Part shown: one piece after another, positions 43,071-51,297 of the stretch
Numbering within the stretch: position 1 is the first letter of the stretch
How the letters are laid out: every line of letters starts with the position of its first letter
Assembly: GCA_963665765.1 (NCBI GenBank)
Contig: OY762464.1
Location: 1,860,001-1,924,000, forward strand
DNA from: Bin76 sp963665765
Lineage (GTDB): Bacteria; Actinomycetota; Acidimicrobiia; Spongiisociales; ZC4RG35
Reading direction: 5' to 3'
DNA: 64,000 nucleotides
Program-made: the position numbers and the translations under genes
The notes under the pieces: generated by a model
Database searches by the model: none
Seen by the model: the letters and a program-made list of their open reading frames with translations, nothing else
Told to the model about the DNA's origin: nothing

Positions 43071-43100
43071 TTGGTTCGGGGCTTGGTGGGTTACGATATT
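43071..43100 (+). promoter_or_regulatory. Predicted promoter of the amidohydrolase cluster
   Basis: TTGGTT (43071-43076) and GATATT (43095-43100) are separated by 18 bp, 28 bp before the ATG. Confidence 0.4.
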
Positions 43101-43127
43101 CCTAACGGCCCACTACAAGGAGGTCCC

Positions 43128-43997
43128 ATGACGGTGGTCGATGCCCATCTCCATTTGTTCGAATCCATTTCCGAGCAGTTTCCCCGCGATGTGTTTCCGG
43201 GTTTGACCCCTCCCGAACGGCGTGCGCCGATGGACGAGTATTTCGGATATATGGAGCGGGCGGGAGTGGACAAGGCGGTGATCGTGTCGGTCTCCCATCA
43301 TGACGAGTATGTGAGAGACGTGGTGGCCACCCGGCCCGATCTGTTCGCCATTGTGGGAGTGCAGGATGTCTCGGCTTCCGATCAGCTCGCCAACTATCGG
43401 GAACGTCGAGAGGCGACGCCTTTCCAGGGTTTCCGTCTGTTCAGCCTTGATGACGATCCCTCCCAACCTGCCGACCGGATCGCCATGTTCCCGGTGTTGG
43501 AGCAGATGGCCGCCGAGGGGGTGAAACTGTGGTTCTATGCGACGGAAGAGCAGGTACTGTTGCTGGATCGGGTGCTGGATCACCTTCCCGATTTGTCGGT
43601 GGTCATCAACCATCTGGGGTTCTGTCCCAGCATCTGGGATGAGATCAGAGCCGATGAATGGGGTCGTCCCCGTTTCAACCTGGCGCTTCCGCCCCGGTCT
43701 TTGCAGGCCATCGAGGTGATCGCCGCCCGACCCAACGTCTATGTCCACCTTTCCGGCCAATACGCCTTCACCCAAGAGCCGTATCCCCATCCCGATCTCC
43801 AGACCACCGTGGACGCCATCTTCGGCATGTTCGGCTCAGATCGGATGATGTGGGCCTCGGACTATCCGTGGATCGCGGTGGAGCCCGGCTATCCGGAGCA
43901 GTTGGCCCTGGTTGATCACTATCTGCCCCACCTGTCGGCGGCTGATCGGGATGCTATCCGGGGAGGGAACGCCCTGCGTTTGTTCGACTTCCCCTGA
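43128..43997 (+). CDS. Amidohydrolase-2 family metal-dependent hydrolase
   Basis: A 289-residue TIM-barrel hydrolase. The N-terminal metal motif DAHLHLF (HxH), the central INHLGF His and the C-terminal ASDYPW Asp are as in the amidohydrolase-2 family, which includes lactonases and decarboxylases. ATG at 43128 has AAGGAGG 6 nt upstream. The longer open frame upstream is not supported. It is followed by cupin and racemase genes, suggesting catabolism of a small cyclic acid or lactone. The substrate is unknown. Confidence 0.85.
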   Translation: MTVVDAHLHLFESISEQFPRDVFPGLTPPERRAPMDEYFGYMERAGVDKAVIVSVSHHDEYVRDVVATRPDLFAIVGVQDVSASDQLANYRERREATPFQGFRLFSLDDDPSQPADRIAMFPVLEQMAAEGVKLWFYATEEQVLLLDRVLDHLPDLSVVINHLGFCPSIWDEIRADEWGRPRFNLALPPRSLQAIEVIAARPNVYVHLSGQYAFTQEPYPHPDLQTTVDAIFGMFGSDRMMWASDYPWIAVEPGYPEQLALVDHYLPHLSAADRDAIRGGNALRLFDFP

Positions 43998-44009
43998 CCT
44001 CCCGGCCGA

Positions 44010-44804
44010 GTGCAAGTGGATGATCCCGGCGTCGCCGATCGACGTTTCCAGCCGATAACCCTGCCCGACCCGCGCCGTTTTCCCGCGCGGCCCATGACCA
44101 TCTTTGGGCTGGAAGGCCGACCATCCGCCTGGATCCTGAGCCGCCACGGGTCGGGGCCGGCTACTCGACTGTTGGAAGCGTCGGCGGGTTGGGGGACATC
44201 TCGGCCCGGTTCCTTCACCGGCGACGTGGAACTGTTCGTGTTGTCCGGGCAGGTGGAGGCCGATGGGCAGGTGTTGGGTCCCCGGACTCTGTGGAGCGCC
44301 CGCGCCGGGACCCTGGTTGAGGGGTTGGGCAGCCGAGCGGGGGCTTCGATGCTGCTCTTCTCGGGCGCCCCTCTGCGATTCATGCCGGAGGAGGGCAAGG
44401 AAGATCCCGACCGCCCGGCGCCGCTGGTGGCGGGTGACTGCGTGTGGACCCAGATGCTCGGAGCCCCTTCCAATTCTCGACAGCGGGAGTTGGGCCCGTC
44501 GCGGCGGGGTGGGGTGTTCTGGCAGACCGCGGCGTTGGATTTGAGTCTGGACTGCTGGTATGTGGATGACCATCCCACCGAGGTGTTCGTGCTGGAGGGC
44601 GAATGGCGGCAGGCCCGTCAGGGGCGAGAAGGCGTGGAGGTCACCGAACTTCCCAGAGGCGGGTACTTTTACCGACCACCGGGGGTCTGGCATGGGGGAT
44701 CCATGACCGGCACTCCGTCTGTGGCGCTGCTCTTGATTCGAGCCTTCCCCGAGCCTTCCCGCAAGGCCCAAGAACCAGGGGAGTATCCGGCCCATCTGCG
44801 CTGA
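44010..44804 (+). CDS. Bicupin protein (DUF4437/ChrR-like)
   Basis: 264 residues with two cupin-like halves. The first includes FTGDVELFVLSGQVEADGQ, the second DDHPTEVFVLEGEWRQ and PGVWHGGSM with His residues that could bind metal. GTG at 44010 lies 12 nt after the amidohydrolase stop and opens MQVDDPGVADR. Function probably isomerase- or dioxygenase-like, but only the fold is supported. Confidence 0.7.
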   Translation: MQVDDPGVADRRFQPITLPDPRRFPARPMTIFGLEGRPSAWILSRHGSGPATRLLEASAGWGTSRPGSFTGDVELFVLSGQVEADGQVLGPRTLWSARAGTLVEGLGSRAGASMLLFSGAPLRFMPEEGKEDPDRPAPLVAGDCVWTQMLGAPSNSRQRELGPSRRGGVFWQTAALDLSLDCWYVDDHPTEVFVLEGEWRQARQGREGVEVTELPRGGYFYRPPGVWHGGSMTGTPSVALLLIRAFPEPSRKAQEPGEYPAHLR

Positions 44805-44939
44805 GAGTCGAATTCCGTCCTTAAGGCGGCGGGATGTCCTGCTCAGATGATCATCCCAGCATGCGCCGCCAATATAATTTCGGGAAGCCCGCGTCGCCGC
44901 TTCGTACCGAATCTGTGGCGCCGAACCCAGGAGAAGCAC

Positions 44940-45662
44940 ATGAGAATTCGATTCATTGAACCTGTCGGCAGTGACATGCACTCAAAACGCATGCAGTCGA
45001 TCCTCGACAGGCACGCTTCGGCCGGTGTGTCCGTCGAAGTGCGCCATTTGGAGTTGCCTCCCGAACTTACGGGGCCCATGCTGCCCCTCGAACCGCTTTA
45101 CATGAATGAATTGCTGTCAGCCGTTATTGCAGCCGAAAGAGACGGCGCCGACGCCGCCATCATCGGATGCTGTGCGGATCCGGGATTGCTCGACGCCCAA
45201 CGATCGGTGGGGATCCCGGTGATCGGTCCGCTCCAGGCCGGGGTGGCGTTGGCCGCCGCCCGAGGGACCACGGTGGGTATGCTGTCGCCCGACGAACATG
45301 GCCGGCGCCGGATATCCAACTTGACTCACCGTCTGCTGCGGGCTTACGGTCTTTCCGAGGTCTTCACTTCGGTGGTGTTCGTGCCCCTGCATGTGGAGGG
45401 CGAGGATTCGCTGATCGGCGACACCGACGTGACCGGTGAGATAGTCGAAGAGCAGTTCCGCCGCCAGCTTCATACGGAAGGTCTGGCGGCGGCCCGCGCC
45501 ATGATCGAGCAGGATCGGGTGGAAGCAATCTTTTTCGGATGCACCCTGTGGGGAGGTTTGGTGGGAGAAGTTGATCACCTGATCGATGCCTTCTGTATCG
45601 ACCCGGTGGTGGCATCCCTTCACATGGCCGAGGCTCTGGTCCGAACCTCCCGCCTGTCCTGA
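44940..45662 (+). CDS. Asp/Glu racemase superfamily protein (hydantoin racemase-like)
   Basis: 240 residues. The two catalytic Cys motifs of the family are present, GCCADPG (near residue 78) and GCTLWGG (near residue 195), in the cytosolic two-domain fold. ATG at 44940 has AGGAGAA 4 nt upstream. A 135-bp gap separates it from the cupin gene, so it may have its own promoter. It could act as a hydantoin racemase or maleate isomerase-like enzyme. Confidence 0.85.
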   Translation: MRIRFIEPVGSDMHSKRMQSILDRHASAGVSVEVRHLELPPELTGPMLPLEPLYMNELLSAVIAAERDGADAAIIGCCADPGLLDAQRSVGIPVIGPLQAGVALAAARGTTVGMLSPDEHGRRRISNLTHRLLRAYGLSEVFTSVVFVPLHVEGEDSLIGDTDVTGEIVEEQFRRQLHTEGLAAARAMIEQDRVEAIFFGCTLWGGLVGEVDHLIDAFCIDPVVASLHMAEALVRTSRLS

Positions 45663-45778
45663 CCGGCCCACCGACGGAAGCGTGACGCACGTTGCCCTCT
45701 CAAGACCAAATCGGTGGAAGGTGGCGTTGGTAGAATCCGGTCCCGGGACAATACCTGAAAGGGGGCGGAAAGAACCGA

Positions 45779-46024
45779 ATGATTGCAAGGATACCCCTGG
45801 TACTTGACCCTCAGCCTGAAGGGGGGTACACCGTCACCTGTCCGCTGTTGCCGGAGTTGATCACCGAAGGCGACACCGTAGCCGATGCCATGGCCAACGC
45901 TTGTGATGCTTTCGCGGCGGTGATGGAGATCTATGAGGACACGAGCCGCCCTCTGCCGTCGAGCCTTTACTTGAACGATGCCAACGGCCCGGTGTCCGTT
46001 GATGCCATAGTCTCCGTCCACTGA
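45779..46024 (+). CDS. hicB: HicB-like antitoxin
   Basis: 81 residues with the HicB partial RNase H-like fold: IPLVLDPQPEGGYTVTCPLL, then ELITEGDTVADAMANACDAF. The C-terminus has no clear DNA-binding domain. GGAAAGAA precedes the ATG. A previously hard-to-see HicA gene overlaps its stop, so this is the upstream gene of a hicBA pair. Confidence 0.82.
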   Translation: MIARIPLVLDPQPEGGYTVTCPLLPELITEGDTVADAMANACDAFAAVMEIYEDTSRPLPSSLYLNDANGPVSVDAIVSVH

Positions 46025-46233
46025 CTTACAAGGACGCCACTCGCAAGCTGACCAGGCTCGGATGCCACGAATTGGCGAGGCGTGGCGGCGGCTCTCATAG
46101 AAAGTGGTTCAATCCCCGAAACCAGAGGAAGGTCGTGTTGCCCGACTGGGGCGGTCGAGATCTCAAAATCGGCACCCTGCGCTCAGCAATCAGACAGTTA
46201 GGAATAGACTGGAAGGATTTCTTGGAGATATAG
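46021..46233 (+). CDS. hicA: HicA-like mRNA interferase with CTG start
   Basis: 70 residues starting at a CTG that overlaps the hicB stop (CTGA). The dsRBD-like fold is recognisable: KDATRKLTRLGCHELARRG, then GGGSHRKWFNP with the catalytic His 26, and GTLRSAIRQLGIDWKDFLE. HicA cleaves mRNA and is neutralised by HicB. There is no ATG/GTG/TTG in a fitting place, so standard gene finders may miss it. Confidence 0.8.
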   Translation: MTYKDATRKLTRLGCHELARRGGGSHRKWFNPRNQRKVVLPDWGGRDLKIGTLRSAIRQLGIDWKDFLEI

Positions 46234-46385
46234 CCCCGCAGGCGTACAGATGCGGCGTCTCCAGGGAAACGAGAGGGCATCACCCGGCCTTGTTTCGCCT
46301 TTGTGGGACCGGTAGGCCGCGTGTGGCTATCGGGAAACCGGGGGCTTTCAGTGGCGGAGGTTGAGGTCACGCCGGGTTAGGGTCG

Positions 46386-46415
46386 TTTTGGGGTAGTTTT
46401 CCAAGTTGGTATAGC
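46386..46415 (+). promoter_or_regulatory. Predicted promoter of the drrAB-like operon
   Basis: TTTTGG (46386-46391) and TATAGC (46410-46415), 18 bp apart, lie 46 bp before the ATPase start. Apart from these the 227-bp gap after hicA shows nothing I can name. Confidence 0.35.
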
Positions 46416-46460
46416 CTCTGGAATCAGGTGGGTGGTACCCCACAAAGCGAGCGGAGGCCT

Positions 46461-47462
46461 ATGAAGAACGTCATCGAGGCAACGGGTCTGGTGAAAAAAT
46501 ACGGCGAGGTGATCGCTTTGGACGGGCTTGACCTGGCGGTGTCCGAAGGGTCGATCCTGGGTCTTTTGGGGCCTAACGGAGCGGGAAAGACCACTGCCGT
46601 CTCCATTCTGACCACCTTGTTGCAGCCTGATTCGGGATCCGCCACCGTAGCGGGCGCCGATGTGCTGAAATCTCCCGGAGAGGTGCGGCGCAGTATCGGC
46701 CTGTCGGGCCAGTATGCCGCCGTGGATGAGCATCTCACCGGGTATGAGAACCTGGATATGATCGGCCGCCTGTATCGGCTGGGTCGGCGCCGGTCCCGGA
46801 CCCGGGCTCACGAATTGCTGAAGATTTTCGACCTGACCGAGGCGGGAGGACGTCCGGTCAAGACCTATTCGGGAGGGATGCGACGTCGGCTCGATCTGGC
46901 CGGCGCCCTGGTGGCCGATCCTCCGGTGCTTTTCTTGGACGAGCCCACCACCGGCCTTGATCCCCGCAGTCGAATCGAACTTTGGGGAGTCATCCGGGAC
47001 ATGGTGGCCCGGGGATCAACTCTGTTGCTCACCACCCAGTATCTGGAAGAGGCCGAGCATCTGGCCGATCAGATCATGGTGATCGACCACGGTCGGGAGA
47101 TCGCCTATGGCACTCCCGATCACCTCAAGACCTTGGTGGGAGGCGAGAGGATGGAGGTGACCCTGGCCTCTGCCGAAGACATTTCCCAATCGCAGGAGGT
47201 GCTGGGGCGTTATACGGTGGGTGATTTGACGGTGGATGAGCGGACCCGCAAAGTGACCGGCCCGATTTCGGGCGGAACCCCGGTGTTGACCGAGGCGCTG
47301 GCGGCGTTGTACGAGGCGGGAATCGGTTTGCACGACGTCGGGTTGCGGCGTCCCACCCTCAACGATGTATTCCTGTCTCTCACCGGAGAAGCCGCCGAGC
47401 CGACGGAGAACTCCGCCACTGCGGGAGACAGCGTCGAAATCAAGAAAGGTAAAGGGTCATGA
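46461..47462 (+). CDS. ABC exporter ATP-binding protein, DrrA-like
   Basis: 333 residues. Walker A GPNGAGKTT, signature TYSGGMRRRLDLAGALV, Walker B VLFLDEPTTGLD and the DrrA-type C-terminal extension (GIGLHDVGLRRPTLNDVFLSL) are all present. ATG at 46461 has GGAGG close upstream. In daunorubicin-type exporters DrrA energises the DrrB permease, which follows. Substrate unknown. Confidence 0.9.
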   Translation: MKNVIEATGLVKKYGEVIALDGLDLAVSEGSILGLLGPNGAGKTTAVSILTTLLQPDSGSATVAGADVLKSPGEVRRSIGLSGQYAAVDEHLTGYENLDMIGRLYRLGRRRSRTRAHELLKIFDLTEAGGRPVKTYSGGMRRRLDLAGALVADPPVLFLDEPTTGLDPRSRIELWGVIRDMVARGSTLLLTTQYLEEAEHLADQIMVIDHGREIAYGTPDHLKTLVGGERMEVTLASAEDISQSQEVLGRYTVGDLTVDERTRKVTGPISGGTPVLTEALAALYEAGIGLHDVGLRRPTLNDVFLSLTGEAAEPTENSATAGDSVEIKKGKGS

Positions 47463-47493
47463 GACGGATTTTTCACCTCCGGCCGATTCTGCG

Positions 47494-48264
47494 GTGTTGG
47501 CCAAGCGAAACCTGATAAAGATCAAGCGAGTTCCGGAGGTGCTGGTGTTCGTCCTGATTTCTCCGATCATGTTCGTCCTGCTCTTCGCCTATGTCTTCGG
47601 CGGCTCCATCGACATCCCCGGCGGTTCCTATCGGGAGTTTTTGATTGCAGGCATTTTCGCGCAGACGGTGGTGTTCGGCGCCACTTTCACCGGGGCCGGG
47701 TTGGCCGAGGACATGCAAAAGGGAATCATCGACCGTTTTCGTTCCCTGCCCATGTCGCAATCGGCGGTGCTGGTGGGTCGGACCGCCAGCGATATCGCCT
47801 ATAACGTTCTAACCCTCACCATTATGGGATTGACCGGACTGCTGGTGGGATGGCGAATGCGTGGCAGCTTTTGGGACGGGCTGACCGGATTCGGGCTTTT
47901 GTTGGCCTTCTCCTATGCCTTTTCCTGGGTGATGGCCTATGTGGGTCTGCTGGTACCGAGCGTGGAAGTGGTCAACAACGCCAGCTTCATGGTGATCTTT
48001 CCGCTGACATTCATTGCCAACACTTTCGTGCCGGTGGAGAATCTGCCTTCCGTCCTGAAGACTTTCGCCGAATGGAATCCGATCTCCTCGGTGACACAGG
48101 CAGTGCGGGATTTGTTCGGGAACATTCCTCTCGGAACACCCGATCCCACTGCCTGGCCTCTGCAGAATCCGGTGCTCTACTCGCTGATATGGTCGGTGGT
48201 TATCATCGCCATCTTCGCCCCTCTGTCATCGGCCCGCTACCGAAAAGCGGTGAAGCGAGGCTAA
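47494..48264 (+). CDS. ABC-2 type permease, DrrB-like (5' end uncertain)
   Basis: At least 256 residues with six hydrophobic segments and the ABC-2 pattern (LAKRNLIKIKRVPEVLVF, then a membrane segment). The natural start would be the ATG at 47459 overlapping the DrrA stop, but that frame ends after 18 codons. One extra T in the run TTTTT at 47469-47473 would join it to the body and give 268 residues. Without it the first usable start is GTG at 47494, with no ribosome-binding site. Either the gene has lost a base, the run is variable, or the read is wrong. Confidence 0.82.
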   Translation: MLAKRNLIKIKRVPEVLVFVLISPIMFVLLFAYVFGGSIDIPGGSYREFLIAGIFAQTVVFGATFTGAGLAEDMQKGIIDRFRSLPMSQSAVLVGRTASDIAYNVLTLTIMGLTGLLVGWRMRGSFWDGLTGFGLLLAFSYAFSWVMAYVGLLVPSVEVVNNASFMVIFPLTFIANTFVPVENLPSVLKTFAEWNPISSVTQAVRDLFGNIPLGTPDPTAWPLQNPVLYSLIWSVVIIAIFAPLSSARYRKAVKRG

Positions 48265-48321
48265 TCTTGCGTGGGAGGCGATTCAGATGCGGGGAGGGGG
48301 CCTTTGATTTTGAGACGGGAG

Positions 48322-48969
48322 ATGATCCAAGACATGGTGTGGCGGGGAGGCGCTCGGCGTCGGCCGGCGGGATTGCTGGTCGCCGTGGCAGTTTTGCTCT
48401 TGGCGGCGGCGATAAATTCCCCACCTGCCGCGGCATGCAGTTGCATGGACGGTCCCCTGTCAGATTACGCCGACGAGGTGGTGGCGGCTTTTGATGGACG
48501 CCAGACCCATCGGATCGAGGGCGATATCTCAAGCATGGTGGACGGGGGTAAGAACGTCGTGCTGGTGTTTGAGGTTTCCCGGGTTTACAAGGGCCGGATC
48601 GGCCCTCGCGTGGCTGTCAGGACGCACCTTGACGAGGCAGCCTGTGGGGCGAACTATCCACCTGTCTCAAGGGGCGTTGTTGTTTTTGGTCAAAACGGCG
48701 ATCTTATCGTGGATTATTGCAGTTCCCGGGCATGGAATACCACAGAGATAACAGAGGTGTTCGGCGAGGGCTACCTGCCGGATGATGCGATGGAGCTGAC
48801 GCTTCCCCAGAATGCTGACGTCACAGTAAAGGAGTTTGAAGCTGCGCCGGGAATCGAAGACGAAAACGATTCGTCCGTCCCCATCCCGATCAGGCTGGCC
48901 GGGGTGGCGTTGGGGCTGCTTTTCTTCATGATGCTGGTGGAGCGGGGTCTGGTGAGAAAAAGGGAGTAG
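48322..48969 (+). CDS. Secreted/membrane-tethered Cys-rich protein (TIMP/NTR-like N-terminus)
   Basis: 215 residues. A signal peptide (RRRPAGLLVAVAVLLLAAA) is followed at once by CSCMDGPLSDYADEV. A mature N-terminus beginning with or near CxC is typical of TIMP/NTR-like domains, and further Cys residues (AACGANYPPVS, DYCSSR) could form disulfides. A C-terminal membrane segment (AGVALGLLFFMMLVE) with a basic tail anchors it. The start is uncertain: ATG 48322 or 48334, or GTG/TTG codons back to 48271. Function not known; similarity to metalloprotease inhibitors is only suggestive. Confidence 0.65.
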   Translation: MIQDMVWRGGARRRPAGLLVAVAVLLLAAAINSPPAAACSCMDGPLSDYADEVVAAFDGRQTHRIEGDISSMVDGGKNVVLVFEVSRVYKGRIGPRVAVRTHLDEAACGANYPPVSRGVVVFGQNGDLIVDYCSSRAWNTTEITEVFGEGYLPDDAMELTLPQNADVTVKEFEAAPGIEDENDSSVPIPIRLAGVALGLLFFMMLVERGLVRKRE

Positions 48970-48983
48970 CCCGCCGAGCAGTA

Positions 48984-50129
48984 TCAGCCCGACCGGACCG
49001 CCCTGATGAGACGCGAGACGCCTTCGAGCAGCAGATCCGTGTCGGTGGCCAGGGAGATGCGCACATGGGTGTTGCCATTGGGGCCGAACACGGTGCCCGG
49101 CACCACCGCCACCCGGTGATCGGTGACCATCCGGCGGGCAAACTCGGTGTCGGGCAGGAGGCTTTGCGAGATGTCCACCCACATGTAGAAGGCGCCTTCG
49201 GGCCGGGCGAAAGGGATGTCGGCCGCCACGAGCCGTTCCATCACCCGGTCTCGGCGGTCCCGGTAGGCGTCCCGCATCCTCCCCACTTCATCCTGGGGGC
49301 CGCGCAGGGCGGTCAATGCCCCGATCTGGGAGAGGCTGTTCACGCAGGAGGTGATGGGTTCCTGGCTTTTGCTGATTTGTCGGGCAATGTCGGGCCGGGA
49401 CACGGTGTAGCCCACCCGCCAGCCGGTCATGGCGTAGGTCTTCGAGAAGCTGAAAACCGAGATCACCCGTTGGGGATCGGCTTGAAAGGCCGAGTAGGCG
49501 GGTTTCCCGAACGTGATGGCGTCGTACACCTCGTCGGAGATAACCCACAGGTTGTGTCGCCGGGCCACCTCCAGCAATGGCAGCATCAGCTCTTCGCCGA
49601 TCACGGTGGAAGTGGGATTGGAGGGAGAAACCAGCAGCAACACCCGGCAATTGGGGGTGATCTGTTTCTCTATCTCATCCGGATTGGGAAGCCATCCGTC
49701 TTCGGCGCGCAGGGTGTAATAGCGGACCTCCAAACCTTGCAGGGCGGCCATCATTGCGTAATTGGGCCATGTCGGATCGGAGAGCAAGATGGCGTCGCCG
49801 GGATCGCACAGGGTCAGAAGCGAGGTGTAGATCGCTCCGTTTCCTCCGGTGGTCATGATTATGTTTTCCGGTCCGGCATCCAATCCGTTCACCCGGTTGA
49901 CCTTTTTGGCCACCTCCCGGCGCAGTTGGGGGATTCCGGCGTTGGGGGTGTAATAGGTGAAACCGTCCAGCGCCGCTTCGCCCGCCGCCCGACAAATATG
50001 CTCGGGAGTGGCGAAATTGGGCTGGCCGATCTCCAGATGGATGACGTCGGAATATTGGGAAGCCAGGTCGTTGATCTCCCGGATTCCCGATCGCTTCATG
50101 GAGCGGATTGTGCGGGAAGGGCCGAGCAT
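48984..50129 (-). CDS. Class I/II pyridoxal-phosphate aminotransferase
   Basis: 381 residues, fold-type I. The PLP lysine lies in SFSKTYAMTGWRVGY; VSPSNPTSTV and SDEVYDAITF are the other cofactor-binding stretches. The ATG at 50129 overlaps the stop of the upstream ATPase (TGATG), so the transporter ATPase and the aminotransferase are coupled. That suggests the imported substrate is an amino compound. Specific amino-acid preference cannot be read from the sequence. Confidence 0.9.
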   Translation of the reverse strand: MLGPSRTIRSMKRSGIREINDLASQYSDVIHLEIGQPNFATPEHICRAAGEAALDGFTYYTPNAGIPQLRREVAKKVNRVNGLDAGPENIIMTTGGNGAIYTSLLTLCDPGDAILLSDPTWPNYAMMAALQGLEVRYYTLRAEDGWLPNPDEIEKQITPNCRVLLLVSPSNPTSTVIGEELMLPLLEVARRHNLWVISDEVYDAITFGKPAYSAFQADPQRVISVFSFSKTYAMTGWRVGYTVSRPDIARQISKSQEPITSCVNSLSQIGALTALRGPQDEVGRMRDAYRDRRDRVMERLVAADIPFARPEGAFYMWVDISQSLLPDTEFARRMVTDHRVAVVPGTVFGPNGNTHVRISLATDTDLLLEGVSRLIRAVRSG

Positions 50130-51178
50130 CACACCAAAGGAAAGTGGCAGGCAGCCATGTGCCCGGGGTGTTTCTCTTCCAAGCGGGGCTCTTCGGAGCG
50201 ACAGATCTCCCGGGTCCGCCCCACCGGACAGCGGGGATGGAATCGACAACCCGACGGGGGGTTGATCGGAGAGGGCACCTCTCCTTCCAGCAGGATTCGG
50301 GTGCGCTGTCTCTCCAACACCGGGTCGGGGAGGGGAGCGGCCGACAGCAGAGCATTGGTGTAATGATGCAGAGGCTGCTGGAATAACCGCTCGGAATCCG
50401 CCAGTTCCACCACCTTGCCCAGATACATCACCGCGATCTGTTCGGAGATGTGGCGGACCACCGCCAAGTCATGGGCGATGAACAGATAGGTCAACCCCAG
50501 ATCGTCCTGCAACTCCCGCAAAAGGTTGAGCACCTGGGCCTGGATGGAGACGTCGAGAGCGGAAACCGGTTCATCGCAGACCACGAAGCTGGGATGAAGA
50601 GACAGGGCCCGCGCCACTCCCACCCGCTGCCGCTGGCCTCCGGAGAATTCATGGGGGAATCGGTCGGCGTAGCGCGGGTTGAGCCCCACCATCTCGAGGA
50701 GTTCCCCCACTCGCTTGCGTCGTTGCTCCCGGTTCATGTCGGTGTGCACCGCCAATTGTTCGCCGATCGCCTCGCCGATCCGCATTCGGGGATTGAGCGA
50801 GGCGTAGGGGTCCTGAAAGACAATCTGCATTTGCTGGCGGAGTTGACGGAGGGTATGACGGTCGGCGGTGGTGATGTCGATCAACTCCGATCCCTCGTCG
50901 CCTTCGATCTCTCTTCTCAGCAGCACGCTTCCGGAGGTGGGTTCGATCAACCGCAGGATGCACCGGGCGGTGGTGGATTTGCCGCAGCCCGACTCTCCCA
51001 CCAGCCCCAAGGTGGTGCCCCGCGGGATATCAAAAGAGACTCCGGAGACGGCAGAGACCACTTCCCGGGGTCGGTTGCTGAGGATTCCCCCTCCTATCTC
51101 GAAGTTCTTCACCAGGTTGCGGACGGAGATGGCCAGGTCGGTGTCCAGGGTGATTGAATCCGAGTCGGTCTGGTTCAT
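50129..51178 (-). CDS. ABC transporter ATP-binding protein, OppF/DppF-like
   Basis: 349 residues. Walker A GESGCGKST, signature EFSGGQRQRVGVARAL, Walker B FVVCDEPVSALD and the C-terminal Cys-containing domain (CRFHPRCPVGRTREIC) identify it as the second ATPase of a dipeptide-type system. The ATG at 51178 has GAGAAAG just upstream; a GTG at 51196 is possible. No permease is adjacent. The partner is likely the OppD-type operon at 16.3-19.1 kb, which lacks an OppF. Confidence 0.9.
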   Translation of the reverse strand: MNQTDSDSITLDTDLAISVRNLVKNFEIGGGILSNRPREVVSAVSGVSFDIPRGTTLGLVGESGCGKSTTARCILRLIEPTSGSVLLRREIEGDEGSELIDITTADRHTLRQLRQQMQIVFQDPYASLNPRMRIGEAIGEQLAVHTDMNREQRRKRVGELLEMVGLNPRYADRFPHEFSGGQRQRVGVARALSLHPSFVVCDEPVSALDVSIQAQVLNLLRELQDDLGLTYLFIAHDLAVVRHISEQIAVMYLGKVVELADSERLFQQPLHHYTNALLSAAPLPDPVLERQRTRILLEGEVPSPINPPSGCRFHPRCPVGRTREICRSEEPRLEEKHPGHMAACHFPLV

Positions 51179-51240
51179 GATTCTTTCTCGTGACACCGGA
51201 GGGGTTCCCGCCTAAAAGCTTATCGCCTTTGATGTGGGCT

Positions 51241-51281
51241 TTGTCAATCTCTTTTGGTATCGTGATAGTTCGATTGTCGAA
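51241..51281 (+). promoter_or_regulatory. Promoter and operator of the PPOX gene
   Basis: TTGTCA (51241-51246) and GATAGT (51264-51269) are 17 bp apart. The palindrome TTCGA-TTG-TCGAA (51269-51281) follows directly and would cover the transcription start, as an operator does. AAGGAG (51285-51290) is the ribosome-binding site. Confidence 0.5.
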
Positions 51282-51297
51282 TTGAAGGAGCAAAGCA

